DNA from: Ruminococcus sp.
GTDB taxonomy: Bacteria; Bacillota; Clostridia; Oscillospirales; Ruminococcaceae
Length of the DNA stretch: 64,000 nt
Assembly: GCA_017525915.1 (NCBI GenBank)
Contig: JAFXSC010000027.1
Coordinates: 1 to 64,000, forward strand
Direction: 5' to 3'
Below, one piece after another: positions 32,187 to 41,942 of the stretch (positions are counted from its first letter, which is position 1; each line of letters begins with the position of its first letter). The position numbers and the translations under genes were made by a program. The notes under the pieces are model-generated. The model did no database searches. It had not been told where the DNA came from and saw only the letters and a program-made list of their open reading frames with translations.

Positions 32187-32795
32187 ATGGAACTTGCGTT
32201 ACAGGACAACTCACTTTCATTCGGAGGAGCTCTGCGGAGGATACTGCGGGCATTATACGCTTTTGCAGCAATGCCGTTCGCAAAAAAGCGTTCGGAGACA
32301 AAGGCGGACCAGCAGGAGAAGTACCTCCGCGGAATAATGGAAAAGCACGGAAACAGGCTGCTTCGGCTTGCTTACTCATACCTTCACAATATGCAGGATT
32401 CCGAGGAGATATTGCAGGACGTGCTTATGAAGCTGCTTGACAAAGTTCCGGAATTCGAGAGCGATGAGCATGAAAAGGCGTGGCTGCTGAGAGTGACTGC
32501 AAACCTCTCCAAAAACCGCATAGAGTACAACAAGCTCCGCGATACAGACGAACTCAAAGACGAGCTTGTCGCGGAGGAGAGACAGGATCTGTCCTTCGTG
32601 TGGGACGCCGTGAAGGAGCTGCCGGAGAATTACCGCGAGGTCATCCACCTGTTCTATGAGGAGGGATACCAGACCGACGAGATAGCCGATATACTCGGCG
32701 ATACCGGTGCGAATATCCGAACAAGGCTAAAACGTGCAAGGGCTAAACTCAAGGAAATTCTGAAAGAGGAGTATGATTTCTGTGAGCAAGTATAA
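32187..32795 (+). CDS. ECF-type RNA polymerase sigma factor
   Basis: A 202-residue protein: a variable N-terminal extension of about 45 residues, sigma region 2 (MEKHGNRLLRLAYSYLHNM, DSEEILQDVLMKLL, KAWLLRVTANLSKNR) and region 4 (ELPENYREVIHLFYEEGYQT, DEIADILGDTGANIRTRLKR). No region 1.1 or 3, as usual for group 4 sigma factors. AGGAG precedes the ATG; the gene lies 15 nt after the cystatin-like lipoprotein gene and overlaps the anti-sigma gene. It probably transcribes its own operon in response to an envelope signal. Confidence 0.92.
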   Translation: MELALQDNSLSFGGALRRILRALYAFAAMPFAKKRSETKADQQEKYLRGIMEKHGNRLLRLAYSYLHNMQDSEEILQDVLMKLLDKVPEFESDEHEKAWLLRVTANLSKNRIEYNKLRDTDELKDELVAEERQDLSFVWDAVKELPENYREVIHLFYEEGYQTDEIADILGDTGANIRTRLKRARAKLKEILKEEYDFCEQV

Positions 32796-33426
32796 CGAGA
32801 TTATGGAACATATCGAGCTTACTGATGAAATGCGCGAGCGCATAATCGGAAACGTTTCGGCAAAGCAGAAGCGCCGCCGGTTCAGCAGAATGATAAGTGC
32901 GGTAGTTGCGGCTGCAGCTTGTATCGCAATTGTATTTGCATCTGTTGCAGTGCTGAAGAATACCGGTAAGCTGAGTAAAACTGATAATCCCATCGTGGAC
33001 GCGACTGCTCCAACAGTCGATACTGCCGGCACCTACGGAGGTACTATGTATCGGAGCGCAGCCGAGCTTTCAGAGAATTTCGGCATTGAAATATGTGAGC
33101 TCACGAAGCTTCCGTTCGATGTCAGCACAGTCAGCTATTCGATTATGTTCGACAGCTTTGCGGAGATAGATTACTGCGGCGATGACGGCGAGGAATGCTG
33201 TTTCCGTATCGGCAAAGATACCGAGGATATCAGCGGAGAATACGACGAGTTCACAACTGTTGAGACTGAAACTGTGAACGGCTGCGAGGTCACTCTCAAA
33301 GGCTATGACTATAGCTATCGTATAGCTTCATGGGTGAAGGACGGACATTTCTATTCCGTTTCACTCAGCAGCGGAACAGACAAGGACATTATACTGGAAA
33401 TAGCCGGGGAAGTTATCAGCGGCTGA
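32782..33426 (+). CDS. Membrane anti-sigma factor with DUF4367-like domain
   Basis: A 214-residue protein. The cytoplasmic N-terminal 30 residues (SKYNEIMEHIELTDEMRERI) would bind the sigma factor, one transmembrane helix follows (MISAVVAAAACIAIVFASVAV), and the extracytoplasmic part (about 60-214) matches DUF4367-like anti-sigma domains and is related to the C terminus of the cystatin-like lipoprotein. The GTG at 32782 lies 10 nt after AGAGGAG; the in-frame ATG at 32773 is only 1 nt from it. The start overlaps the sigma gene by 14 bp, giving tight coupling. Confidence 0.82.
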   Translation: MSKYNEIMEHIELTDEMRERIIGNVSAKQKRRRFSRMISAVVAAAACIAIVFASVAVLKNTGKLSKTDNPIVDATAPTVDTAGTYGGTMYRSAAELSENFGIEICELTKLPFDVSTVSYSIMFDSFAEIDYCGDDGEECCFRIGKDTEDISGEYDEFTTVETETVNGCEVTLKGYDYSYRIASWVKDGHFYSVSLSSGTDKDIILEIAGEVISG

Positions 33427-33441
33427 ATCTGAAGTACAAGC

Positions 33442-33473
33442 GCCTCCTGCCATAACGGCAGGAGGCATTTTTT
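33442..33473 (+). terminator. Terminator of the sigma/anti-sigma operon
   Basis: GCCTCCTGCC and GGCAGGAGGC form a 10-bp stem, then a T-run. Confidence 0.9.
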
Positions 33474-33545
33474 GTGGAAAATGCGTATCAGGTATTTGTA
33501 TATTATTACAAAAGTTGGATGCTGTGAAAAATGCCGGATTATATC

Positions 33546-33574
33546 TTGAATTTTATGCCAGAATATGGTATTAT
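33546..33574 (+). promoter_or_regulatory. Promoter of the DUF285 surface-protein gene
   Basis: TTGAAT (33546-33551) and TATTAT (33569-33574), spacer 17 bp. Confidence 0.6.
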
Positions 33575-33641
33575 AGTAGTGAACGTCAAATGACTGACGG
33601 ATGCTTTTCTCAGGAAGTGTTATTTAAGGAGGAACTCAGAA

Positions 33642-36600
33642 ATGAAAAAAACATTCAAAAAGACGATAGCCGCGGCTATGGCGCTTCTCATAGTTGCAGG
33701 TGCAGCTCCCTTCGAGCCCGGCACATTCAGCTTTATACCAAAGCCTTCCGTAACAGCGGAGGCTGCAAACGGAGTCGAGTTCAACGAGACGACCGGCGTG
33801 CTCACTCTCTCCGGCAGTTTCAGCTCATCAGAAGTGCAGAAGTATGCCAAGAATGAGAACGTTAAGACAGTCATAGCCGATTCCAGCGCTGTTTTCCCAT
33901 CTTACTGCTTTAATCTTTTTCAGAATTTTTACTGTACGTCTATTGATATTAGTCAGGCGGATACCTCAAAACTTATTGATATGTCCGGACTGTTCAAAGG
34001 CTGTAAAAATGCTACCTCGATCAAGATCTCTGGCTGCGATTTGAAGAAGGTCAAGACCTTTAAAAGCCTGTTTTCCGGCTGTTCTGCTCTTGAAACAGTC
34101 GATTTCACAGGCTGTTCAACATCATCTGCCCTGACAACTGTGAATTCAATGTTCTCGGGCTGTAGCGCTCTTACTGCTGTCAAAAGCTTAAATGCTCTCA
34201 CAACTACCGGTGTTACTGATTTTAACGGTATGTTCTCAAGCTGCGCTTCTCTTCCTTCGATTGACCTGAGTGAGCTCAATACAGAAAATGCGCTTTCTAT
34301 GGATGCTATGTTCAGCGGCTGCAATTCTTTTGCCTCTATTGATCTGAGATATATCAATTCATCAAATGTGACTTCTATGCAAAGTATGTTCAGTTACTGC
34401 ACAGGTTTGACATATCTTGATCTTACAGGATTAAATACAGCCAAAGTAACAAATATGAGTTCTATGTTCAGTGGGTGTGATGCACTCACATCTATCAAAT
34501 TTCCTTCGAATTTTGATACATCGAAGGTTGAGAATATGTCCTCGATGTTCTATAACTGTAAGGCACTTGCTTCTGTTGATCTTTCAATGTTTAATACATC
34601 TAATGTTACCAGGATGGATTATATGTTTGAGAACTGCTACAAGCTCGCTGATATTGATCTTTCCAATTTTGATACATCAAAAGTAGTGACTATGTCCCAA
34701 ATGTTTAACTCATGTTATGCATTGACAGATCTTGATCTGTCAAGCTTCGATACATACAATGTTACTGATATGATGCATATGTTTAATAGCTGCAGCAAGC
34801 TGACTTCTCTTAAAGTACCGTTCGATACACATAATGTTAAAAATATGGCTTATATGTTCCAGGGGTGTTCTTCCATCACCTCGCTTGATCTCAGCACCTT
34901 TGACACTTCTAATGTAACAGACATGCGGTATATGTTTGAATACTGCAAATCGCTGACAAACGTAACCTTCGGTACAAGATTTGATACCAGAAAAGTTACA
35001 AATATGTCCTATATGTTCTACTATTGCTGGAAGCTCAAAACCCTTGACCTTTCACGCTTCGATACAAAAAATGTTTCAAAAATGGACCATATGTTTGCTG
35101 TCTGCGATAACCTCAGGACTGTATATGCTTCTGAGCTCTGGAGCAATGAAGCTGCGCTTGGTCCCAATGGAAACAGTACACAGATGTTTGGCGGATGCAG
35201 ATTCCTAACAGGCGGATCCGGCTTTGCCCATGATTCCAAGAAGATTGACTGCAACTATGCAAACTTCGGAGAAGAAGGCTATTTCACAAAGGGAACAGCC
35301 AATTTCCCGATAAAGGTCGGAGGCGAGCGGGTAACTACCGACAACCGCGAGAATATCTACTCCAATGGTCCGGATCATGTATACTATGATTATGACAGTA
35401 ACACCCTCTATATCCCTTGTGATGTTGAAGTGCCTGTCAGCGATGGCAATGCAGAGCTGATATATGCAGAGGACTCGCTGAATATCTGTTTCAGCTCCGG
35501 CGATGGTCAGAGGACGGTAACTGCGTCCGGAGAGACAGGCAGCAAGACCCTGATGAATATCAACTGCAATTACAGAACGATCAATATCACCGGTCATGAT
35601 GCAGTGATTCCCGAAGATAACAGTACCAATCTTGATGCCGTGGGCTGGGATATCAGTATTACCGGAAAAAACAACACCGTTGATATAAACAGCTTCACAA
35701 GCTTCAGCTCCGGAAGGCTCGCTTCTCTCTCCGGTGATGACAGCGGCAATAAGCTCAGTTTCACTGATATGGAGGCTGATATAGCAGGTGACGTTTACGG
35801 CTTTGACGGCGGATTGACCTTTAATGGCTGCGCAGTCGCTGCACCGCTCAATGCCACCGTTTCCGGCGGCAGTATCCTGAAGGATGGTTCACCGGCTTCT
35901 GATGTCAGAATAAGAAAGGATACAGCCTGCTATGGCGTCCTCAGCACGGCAAGTGTCGTATTCGGCGGCGCTCTCGGTCTTAATTACAAGGTTAAGCTCA
36001 GCGATACGCTGAAAGATTCTGATGCTGTATATGCCCTCATGACAGTTAACGGCAGAGAGAAAAAGATCTGCGTTAAGGATCTTACTCCCGACAGCAGCGG
36101 CTTCTATACCTTTACCTGTCCTGTTTACTCCACCGAGATGCGTGATGATATTTGCTTCACGCTGTATTACGGTGACAATAAGACAGAACTTCTTACTTCA
36201 AAGGGAAAGACGGCAGACAACGGAGAATTCCACTATTCTGTCGCCGACTACCTCACAGCAGTAACACAGCTTGAGGGCACAGGCTATGCCAAGATAAGAG
36301 CCCTCGCAAGCGCTACACTCGATTACGGTGCAGCTGCACAGATACGATTCGACCATAACGCAGAAGGCGTTGCTTTAAGCAAAGAGGTTGTTGATCTTAT
36401 CTTCAGCGATATCGACAAATACACAATCAGCACCACTGCCAAGGACAAGAGACCTTCCGGCGTAACAGCTTCAATGAGCGTTGAGTTCGGTGAGGACAAT
36501 ACACTCTTCATTACCTATACACTTCCCAGCGGCAAGACAACCAACGATTATAAATTCTATATTGACAGCAAGGTAGTTACCCCCAAGAGCCTCGGCAGCA

Positions 36601-36833
36601 ATATGTACAGACTTGAAGTTAAGAATATCTCACCTGACAACCTCGCTAAGAACCATATCTTCAACTGCAAGGAAAAGTCAACAAGCAAGTCGTTCAGGGC
36701 AGAGCTCAATGTTCTTTCCTATGCTAATGCTGTTGCAAAGAGCTCGATGAACGCCAATGATATCGATCTGGCAAAGGCTATGTATCTCTACTACTATGCA
36801 GCAGCAGATTACACAGGAAAGCTTCCGCAATAA
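33642..36833 (+). CDS. Secreted BspA-like protein with DUF285 repeats
   Basis: A 1063-residue exported protein. The signal peptide (MKKTFKKTIAAAMALLIVAG) is followed by about 18 BspA/DUF285 repeats of roughly 23 residues (residues 90-510), such as TSNVTRMDYMFENCYKLADI, a solenoid often found in bacterial surface adhesins. After a linker come a beta-rich region (about 550-760) and a C-terminal domain of about 270 residues (GLNYKVKLSDTL, TVNGREKKICV, YLTAVTQLEGTGYAKIRALA, KAMYLYYYAAADY). The last 180 residues have a truncated copy at 11933-12478. No sortase motif or membrane anchor is seen at the C terminus, so attachment is non-covalent or the protein is released. Confidence 0.88.
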   Translation: MKKTFKKTIAAAMALLIVAGAAPFEPGTFSFIPKPSVTAEAANGVEFNETTGVLTLSGSFSSSEVQKYAKNENVKTVIADSSAVFPSYCFNLFQNFYCTSIDISQADTSKLIDMSGLFKGCKNATSIKISGCDLKKVKTFKSLFSGCSALETVDFTGCSTSSALTTVNSMFSGCSALTAVKSLNALTTTGVTDFNGMFSSCASLPSIDLSELNTENALSMDAMFSGCNSFASIDLRYINSSNVTSMQSMFSYCTGLTYLDLTGLNTAKVTNMSSMFSGCDALTSIKFPSNFDTSKVENMSSMFYNCKALASVDLSMFNTSNVTRMDYMFENCYKLADIDLSNFDTSKVVTMSQMFNSCYALTDLDLSSFDTYNVTDMMHMFNSCSKLTSLKVPFDTHNVKNMAYMFQGCSSITSLDLSTFDTSNVTDMRYMFEYCKSLTNVTFGTRFDTRKVTNMSYMFYYCWKLKTLDLSRFDTKNVSKMDHMFAVCDNLRTVYASELWSNEAALGPNGNSTQMFGGCRFLTGGSGFAHDSKKIDCNYANFGEEGYFTKGTANFPIKVGGERVTTDNRENIYSNGPDHVYYDYDSNTLYIPCDVEVPVSDGNAELIYAEDSLNICFSSGDGQRTVTASGETGSKTLMNINCNYRTINITGHDAVIPEDNSTNLDAVGWDISITGKNNTVDINSFTSFSSGRLASLSGDDSGNKLSFTDMEADIAGDVYGFDGGLTFNGCAVAAPLNATVSGGSILKDGSPASDVRIRKDTACYGVLSTASVVFGGALGLNYKVKLSDTLKDSDAVYALMTVNGREKKICVKDLTPDSSGFYTFTCPVYSTEMRDDICFTLYYGDNKTELLTSKGKTADNGEFHYSVADYLTAVTQLEGTGYAKIRALASATLDYGAAAQIRFDHNAEGVALSKEVVDLIFSDIDKYTISTTAKDKRPSGVTASMSVEFGEDNTLFITYTLPSGKTTNDYKFYIDSKVVTPKSLGSNMYRLEVKNISPDNLAKNHIFNCKEKSTSKSFRAELNVLSYANAVAKSSMNANDIDLAKAMYLYYYAAADYTGKLPQ

Positions 36834-36880
36834 GGAATCGTCTGAAATACTTCTTGAATAACATGAAATACTGATACTAA

Positions 36881-36911
36881 GACCGGGGCTCAATGAGCCC
36901 CGGTCGCTTTT
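36881..36911 (+). terminator. Terminator of the DUF285 surface-protein gene
   Basis: GACCGGGGCT and AGCCCCGGTC form a 10-bp stem with a 5-nt loop, followed by GCTTTT. Confidence 0.85.
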
Positions 36912-37244
36912 AAATAACAGAGTAATACTATATATAATAGTATTAAAAGGGTAGCTGCTCTGTGTCCTTGCCTTGCTGTTTTTTAGAGCGTTTATATAAA
37001 CTCAGCCGTAATTTCGGCAGCTATTTGTTTACAATGTTGGAAAGTGTTGAAAAAACAGCGTATTATGTAAAATATTAATGACGAATATTGTGCGGTTTTA
37101 ACGAATTTTCAAGTGACCGGGAACTTTTTCAGCCTTCGGAAATCTTTGAGGCACCTAACAATTGCCTGTTTTTCGCTGAAAATTCCTGATGTAGCCACGA
37201 AAGCGTACTGTCAGCATTAACATATGGAGATACTATGCTATCAG
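36912..37244. other. Non-coding stretch upstream of the surface-structure locus
   Basis: No frame looks coding. It includes the palindrome AATACTAT-ATATA-ATAGTATT at 36924-36944 and several short T-rich tracts. It could carry regulatory sites for the 37334-51601 operon, but I recognise no riboswitch. Confidence 0.45.
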
Positions 37245-37273
37245 TTGACAATGTGAAATTATAGTGATATAAT
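37245..37273 (+). promoter_or_regulatory. Promoter of the SipW/TasA/sortase locus
   Basis: TTGACA (37245-37250) and TATAAT (37268-37273), spacer exactly 17 bp: a consensus sigma-A promoter, 61 nt before the first gene. Confidence 0.8.
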
Positions 37274-37333
37274 ATAGGTTAAGATATTATATGATTTTTA
37301 TATCAGTATATCTTTTTCATATACAGGATAGAG

Positions 37334-38035
37334 GTGGTAAGTATCAACGCTGAAAAGAAACAGACAGAACAGACTCAGACAAGTAAGGGATATAAGGTGT
37401 TTTCGATAGTCCGTTCTGTAATTGTTTACCTCTTTGCCTTTTGTATTATAATAGGTGCGCTGTTGTTTGCATCGAGCAAGAATCCAAACAAATCGCTTTT
37501 CGGATACCGCTACTATACCGTGCTTACTCCCTCAATGGAGCCGAAGTACAGTGAGGGCGATATGGTGTTCGTAAAGCTGTGCGGTGCAGGGAGCATTGAT
37601 GTAGGCGATGTCATTACATTCAATCCCTCCTCGGGCGGCGACGCATACCTTACCCATAGAGTAACACAGAAGATTGAAGATTATCAGGGCTCCGGCGTGA
37701 CCTGTTTCCGGACGAAGGGTGACGCCAACGATTCTGAGGACTCATTCCTCATCGATGAGGACCGCGTAATAGGAGTTGTAAAATTCCATGTGCCGCATCT
37801 CGGCCACATAGTCCGGTTCATACAGCTCAGATGGTATTTCGTAATACCGTTTATTTTGCTGATCGCAGTTTTTTTCCACCTTATGCAGCTATATTTCGCA
37901 CCGCCAAAGGTTGAGACGGAAACTGTTGTAAATACCGGGGAGATCTCCGGATCAGAAAAAGGGGACGACCCGGACAAGGATCTCCCAGAAGAATTACAAG
38001 GAGTGATAAAGGATGAAAAAGACCAAGAAGAATGA
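37334..38035 (+). CDS. SipW-type signal peptidase I
   Basis: A 233-residue membrane protein. TM1 (about 27-47) precedes the catalytic Ser in LTPSMEPKYSEGD; the second conserved block is YLTHRVTQ, with His where most bacterial enzymes have Lys, so it belongs to the ER-type (SipW) Ser-His class. Further blocks are GDVITFNP and TKGDAND. A second TM segment (about 165-190) precedes a charged tail. SipW enzymes cut the signal peptides of TasA/camelysin-type subunits, three of which are encoded in this operon. GTG start with AGGA 5 nt upstream; the 3' end overlaps the next gene by 23 bp. Confidence 0.88.
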   Translation: MVSINAEKKQTEQTQTSKGYKVFSIVRSVIVYLFAFCIIIGALLFASSKNPNKSLFGYRYYTVLTPSMEPKYSEGDMVFVKLCGAGSIDVGDVITFNPSSGGDAYLTHRVTQKIEDYQGSGVTCFRTKGDANDSEDSFLIDEDRVIGVVKFHVPHLGHIVRFIQLRWYFVIPFILLIAVFFHLMQLYFAPPKVETETVVNTGEISGSEKGDDPDKDLPEELQGVIKDEKDQEE

Positions 38036-39632
38036 TCGCCGAATCCTTGCCGCAGCACTGGTCGTTGCAGGCGTAACAGTTGCCGGCTCCACCTTTGCGT
38101 GGTTCACAAGCAAGGACGAGGTTACCAACAGACTGAGCGCGAGCGCAAGCTACAATGTAAGCATCGCCGAAGATTTTACCCCGCCTGAGAATTGGGTTCC
38201 CGGTCAGACGATCGACAAGAATGTCGGTGCGGTCAATACCGGCAATACCGATGCGTTCGTTCGTATGTGGCTGGAAGGTGAAATGCGACTGATTGCAGAG
38301 GGGGCATCTAGCCTTGCTGCAAATTCAACAGATGTGACAGGACTTGTCGCCGTGACAGATCAGCAGCTTTTGGATTCTAACCTGACATATAAAGTCGGTG
38401 ATGTTTATCTGAAAGAACTGTCAACCAAAACAATTCAGAATCCTGATGCACAGAATGCAGCATCTCCGACAGCATATTCTGAGGTGATGTCTGTTCAGGC
38501 AGGCGGTGAACTTGCACTTGTTACTCCTAAAACAGGCAATGCTTCGTACAAGTTTACCCCTAATCAGGCAATGAGCGTTACCAACAATGCAGGAGCTATT
38601 CAGCATATCGCAAAAGACGTTGAGTATACTGTTACGATTGACACCACTGCAGCAGCAGACATTGTCGTTACTACTACTCCTGCTTCGGGTACAACTCCGG
38701 CATCTGGAACCATTACATTGAATTCACTGGCTGCTTTCCGCAACATTGATTCCAACACGTTTGTACCTGTTTCTGATGGTTTGTACATTTTCAGAAGAAA
38801 TGGTAATATGACCAATGGTTCTCCTGCTGCCGGAAGTCAAGATGACTACGAGTTCAGCGGGTACTATGTAGAGACAATTAGCGGGACACAGCATTTCTTT
38901 GCACTGGAATACGACAATACAGGCTCTCAGCGTTCTGATAATGTCCTGCCGGATAGCGTTGTAACAGTTACTCTTGGTGCTGACAATAATTATACAGTTG
39001 CTGATAATGGTATCAAGATGTTCGCCGCAACTCAGCAGACGATTGAAAACAACGCACTGAATTGGAAGTATATCGATACTGATACAACTGTAACTCCTTA
39101 CACTAACAATACAGACAGAACAGTCGTGTATGTATCTGGCGGCAAGATTTATGACACTCTTGGTGACTTTGTTGCAGGTGATGAATCCACAACTGTTACA
39201 AGTGTTTCTTCGGGTTATACAGCAGGGACGGATATCACCTATACAGCCCATAGATTCCTTGTTGCAAATGGTAATGTTATCATTAATATTGCACTTTCCA
39301 ACATCGGTGCAGACGCTGAGAAATGGACGGCGAAAACAGCAGATGGTAAGGACACTACATTCTACTACAACAATGACCTCGAAGAGGGCGCAACCACGGC
39401 ACAGCTTGTTGGCAGCCTGACTATGGACAGTTCCGTTACTCAGAACGATTACATCGCATTTGATTTTGACCTCAATGTTCTCATGGATTCTGTTCAGGTT
39501 ACTATTGCTGATAACGGTGACGAGGGCTTTGCTTCTGTTGACTCATGGGCAGCTGCTGGAAACAATGTCGCGGCAACTGGTGGAGAAGGTACTGTTACAA
39601 ACGGCGAAATTGAACTGATTTCTTGGTCTTAA
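38013..39632 (+). CDS. TasA/camelysin-like exported fibre subunit (539 aa)
   Basis: The N terminus is a SipW-dependent signal: KKNDRR, hydrophobic ILAAALVVAGVTVAGSTFAW, then FTSKDEVTNRLSAS. The mature N terminus SYNVSIAEDF and the block PGQTIDKNVGAVNTGNTDAF, followed by VRMWLEGEM, match the TasA/camelysin core. A large Thr/Ala-rich beta region (about 110-450) is inserted, and the end TKDGKDTTFYY-like and DYIAFDFDLNVLMDSVQVT part closes the domain. No anchor motif at the C terminus. It should be a secreted, fibre-forming matrix or pilus-like subunit, cleaved by the SipW encoded just upstream. AAGGAG lies 10 nt before the ATG. Confidence 0.8.
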   Translation: MKKTKKNDRRILAAALVVAGVTVAGSTFAWFTSKDEVTNRLSASASYNVSIAEDFTPPENWVPGQTIDKNVGAVNTGNTDAFVRMWLEGEMRLIAEGASSLAANSTDVTGLVAVTDQQLLDSNLTYKVGDVYLKELSTKTIQNPDAQNAASPTAYSEVMSVQAGGELALVTPKTGNASYKFTPNQAMSVTNNAGAIQHIAKDVEYTVTIDTTAAADIVVTTTPASGTTPASGTITLNSLAAFRNIDSNTFVPVSDGLYIFRRNGNMTNGSPAAGSQDDYEFSGYYVETISGTQHFFALEYDNTGSQRSDNVLPDSVVTVTLGADNNYTVADNGIKMFAATQQTIENNALNWKYIDTDTTVTPYTNNTDRTVVYVSGGKIYDTLGDFVAGDESTTVTSVSSGYTAGTDITYTAHRFLVANGNVIINIALSNIGADAEKWTAKTADGKDTTFYYNNDLEEGATTAQLVGSLTMDSSVTQNDYIAFDFDLNVLMDSVQVTIADNGDEGFASVDSWAAAGNNVAATGGEGTVTNGEIELISWS

Positions 39633-39686
39633 TCGCTACACATGACACAATAAATCAAACATAAGTAAAGGAGGGAGGCTGGCTTG

Positions 39687-40457
39687 ATGCATGCAAAAAA
39701 AGTTTTTGCTGCGCTGGCAGGCAGCCTCCTGCTTCTTTCCTGCAATTGCCTCACGGCTTTTGCGGAGGTCGCTTTGCCAGAAGGCGCGGTAAAGGGGCTT
39801 CCGGAGAAGCTGACCGCTATGGACTCTGACGGCAACGTAGTCAGCAGTTCTACAGGCGAATACTTCTTCCATGTGGAGAACATGGACTACGGCGTTACCT
39901 ACACTAAGGACGTCCAGCTCATGAATCTCCGCGACGATAAGGCGTACCATATCTATTTTTACGTCGAGCCGCTGTTCAAAAACGGCGAGATCGACCTCGA
40001 AAAAGGCTGTGAATGCACCTTCTGGCTTGACGGTCAGGAGTTCTACAAAGGCGATGTCACAGGCCATGGCAATATCGACCTGACACAACAGGTCTATGAC
40101 TGCGGTCTCTACAATCCCGGCGACAGCCACACGCTGAAATGCAGTGTCGTCTGGAACAATCTCGATGTTCTGGTGGGCGTGGACAACGGTCACCGGCTGA
40201 TTGACATTAATGGCGAGCATGTGCTGGTCGGTTCCGATGACAGCGGTTATGTCGAGGGTGAGATCGAGTTCAAGTGGATTTTCTGTGCCGCTGTGGACGA
40301 GGACTATGATCCGCCGAAGACAGGTCTCTTTTTAGCTGGAAACTCGTTCTGGCTTATTGCTATTGCCGTACTGTCAGTAATGACAGGCGGAATGCTGTTT
40401 CTGGTGTTCCTGAAAAAGAAACAGAAAGACGCCAATGATAAGACGAATGAAACGTAA
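39687..40457 (+). CDS. Sortase-anchored surface protein with PPKTG motif
   Basis: A 256-residue protein with a signal peptide (VFAALAGSLLLLSCNCLTAFA), a beta-rich ectodomain (about 30-215: HVENMDYGVTYTKDVQL, FYVEPLFKNGEIDL, FWLDGQEFYKGD) and a C-terminal cell-wall sorting signal: PPKTG, hydrophobic FWLIAIAVLSVMTGGMLFLV and KKKQK. The next gene encodes a class B sortase, the obvious partner. It probably anchors the TasA-like structure to the peptidoglycan. The ATG at 39687 follows GGAGGGAGG. Confidence 0.82.
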   Translation: MHAKKVFAALAGSLLLLSCNCLTAFAEVALPEGAVKGLPEKLTAMDSDGNVVSSSTGEYFFHVENMDYGVTYTKDVQLMNLRDDKAYHIYFYVEPLFKNGEIDLEKGCECTFWLDGQEFYKGDVTGHGNIDLTQQVYDCGLYNPGDSHTLKCSVVWNNLDVLVGVDNGHRLIDINGEHVLVGSDDSGYVEGEIEFKWIFCAAVDEDYDPPKTGLFLAGNSFWLIAIAVLSVMTGGMLFLVFLKKKQKDANDKTNET

Positions 40458-41199
40458 AGCGGTGATCGTCAGCCTGCTTCTGCTGATTTCTGCCGGTGTT
40501 TACTGCGGTTATAGGTACTATCATGAGGACGTTCTTCCGGAAAAGCAGATCGATGAAGCCTATGACAAACAGATCGAGCTTTTTGAGAGCATAAAGCCTG
40601 AGATAGCTGAAAGTGAGAAAGGTTGCAATATATTGGAGCCTGCTGAAGAAGTTAACAGCGGTGTTGTCGGTTGGATCACTATTCCCGGCACGCATATAGA
40701 CTATCCGATATGTCAGGCAGAGGATAACGACTTCTATCTCCATAACGGTTTCGACGGGCAGTATAACAACGAACTTGGCTGTCCGTTCCTGGATTATCGC
40801 TGCGAATCCGATTTCAGTGGCTTTAATTCGATCGTATACGCGCATCATATGTCAGGACAGCGGATGTTTGCAGATATCAGCCTCTTTAAGGATCAATCGT
40901 TTTTCAACGCTCATTCCGCAGGACAGCTGATACTGAATGATGATGTCCGCACGGTGCGCTTTTTTGCATACCTGAATGTTTACCCGACTGCTCCCGCATA
41001 TCATGCGGTTTTCATGACTGATTCCGAAAAGCGGGAGTATCTTGAATATATCGAAGAAACGGCAGATTATTGCCTATATTCTGCCAATGACCTGGATAGT
41101 GATGACCTCAATTTATTGCTTCTCTCTACTTGCACCTATGAGTTTAACGATGCAAGAGGGATACTTGTAGGAATAATTGAGCCGGCACAGACATCATAA
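40435..41199 (+). CDS. Class B sortase
   Basis: A 254-residue membrane transpeptidase. N-terminal TM helix (about 8-27), then the SrtB-type region GVVGWITIPGTHIDYPICQ and NDFYLHNGFDGQYNNELGC. Catalytic residues are His in VYAHHM, Cys in LLLLSTCTYEF and Arg in NDARGILVG, the usual order for sortases, with the helical N-terminal insert of class B. It would attach the PPKTG protein of the preceding gene, which it overlaps by 23 bp. No other candidate sorting motif is found in the operon. Confidence 0.92.
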   Translation: MIRRMKRKAVIVSLLLLISAGVYCGYRYYHEDVLPEKQIDEAYDKQIELFESIKPEIAESEKGCNILEPAEEVNSGVVGWITIPGTHIDYPICQAEDNDFYLHNGFDGQYNNELGCPFLDYRCESDFSGFNSIVYAHHMSGQRMFADISLFKDQSFFNAHSAGQLILNDDVRTVRFFAYLNVYPTAPAYHAVFMTDSEKREYLEYIEETADYCLYSANDLDSDDLNLLLLSTCTYEFNDARGILVGIIEPAQTS

Positions 41200-41448
41200 C
41201 TTACAATAATTACGGAAACCGGACGTATCCCCCATGATGTTCGGCTTTTGACTCAATACAAACAGATTTCATCTGCACCTATATACTATGATCATATACA
41301 GAGCCATGATTGTCGTTGTTTTTCATACAATTATGCTCTTGAAACCGCACTTGATTCTTATGGGGGAATTGGGTGCGTTTTTGTTTTGGTTTTGCGCTGT
41401 TTATGATTTGATTCAGGTGTGAAAAGAGAATGTCTATGAAGCGGAATT

Positions 41449-41928
41449 ATGGCTAAAATCAAAAAAGTATTCAATACAGTATATATTGTGATATCTACTG
41501 CGGTGATTACCGTTGGTGTAATTCTCGTTGTATTACTATTATGCGGTATCCGGCTGTATAGTGTCCAATCAGGCTCTATGGGGGAGCTGCTTCCTGTTGG
41601 CTCTGTCTGCTTTGTAAGCACCTACAGTAAGTATGAGAATATAGAATACGGAGATGTGATATCTTTCCGCGTCAGCGATGGTATGCGTGTCACTCACAGA
41701 GTTGTCAAAGTGACAGCGGAGGGAGTCTATACGCAGGGGGATATGAATAAGGAGCAAGATCCTGATCCTGTTACAAAAGAAAATTATATCGGAAAGACGG
41801 TGTTTGCTCTACCGTATCTTGGGGCAGCGCTGGGATTTTTCCATACGCTGTGGGGCAAAATAGCGATTTGCTTCGGCATTCTGCTGCTGGTGATCGCAGG
41901 AGTATTCTATAAGAAAACTTCAGAATGA
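41449..41928 (+). CDS. Second SipW-type signal peptidase I
   Basis: A 159-residue protein: TM1 (about 10-32), catalytic Ser in VQSGSMGELLPVGS, YGDVISFRV, MRVTHRVVKV with His in the general-base position, and TQGDMNKEQDPDPV; TM2 near the C terminus (FFHTLWGKIAICFGILLLV). It is shorter than the first SipW but has every catalytic block. It immediately precedes, and its stop overlaps the ribosome binding region of, a second TasA-like gene, so each peptidase seems paired with its own substrate. Confidence 0.88.
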   Translation: MAKIKKVFNTVYIVISTAVITVGVILVVLLLCGIRLYSVQSGSMGELLPVGSVCFVSTYSKYENIEYGDVISFRVSDGMRVTHRVVKVTAEGVYTQGDMNKEQDPDPVTKENYIGKTVFALPYLGAALGFFHTLWGKIAICFGILLLVIAGVFYKKTSE

Positions 41929-41942
41929 AAGGAGGTATTCCC

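Noticed and set aside
41227-41368. Inverted repeat ATCCCCCAT / ATGGGGGA in the gap before the second SipW gene
   Set aside because: Only 8 bp with a loop of more than 120 nt; too weak to call a structure.
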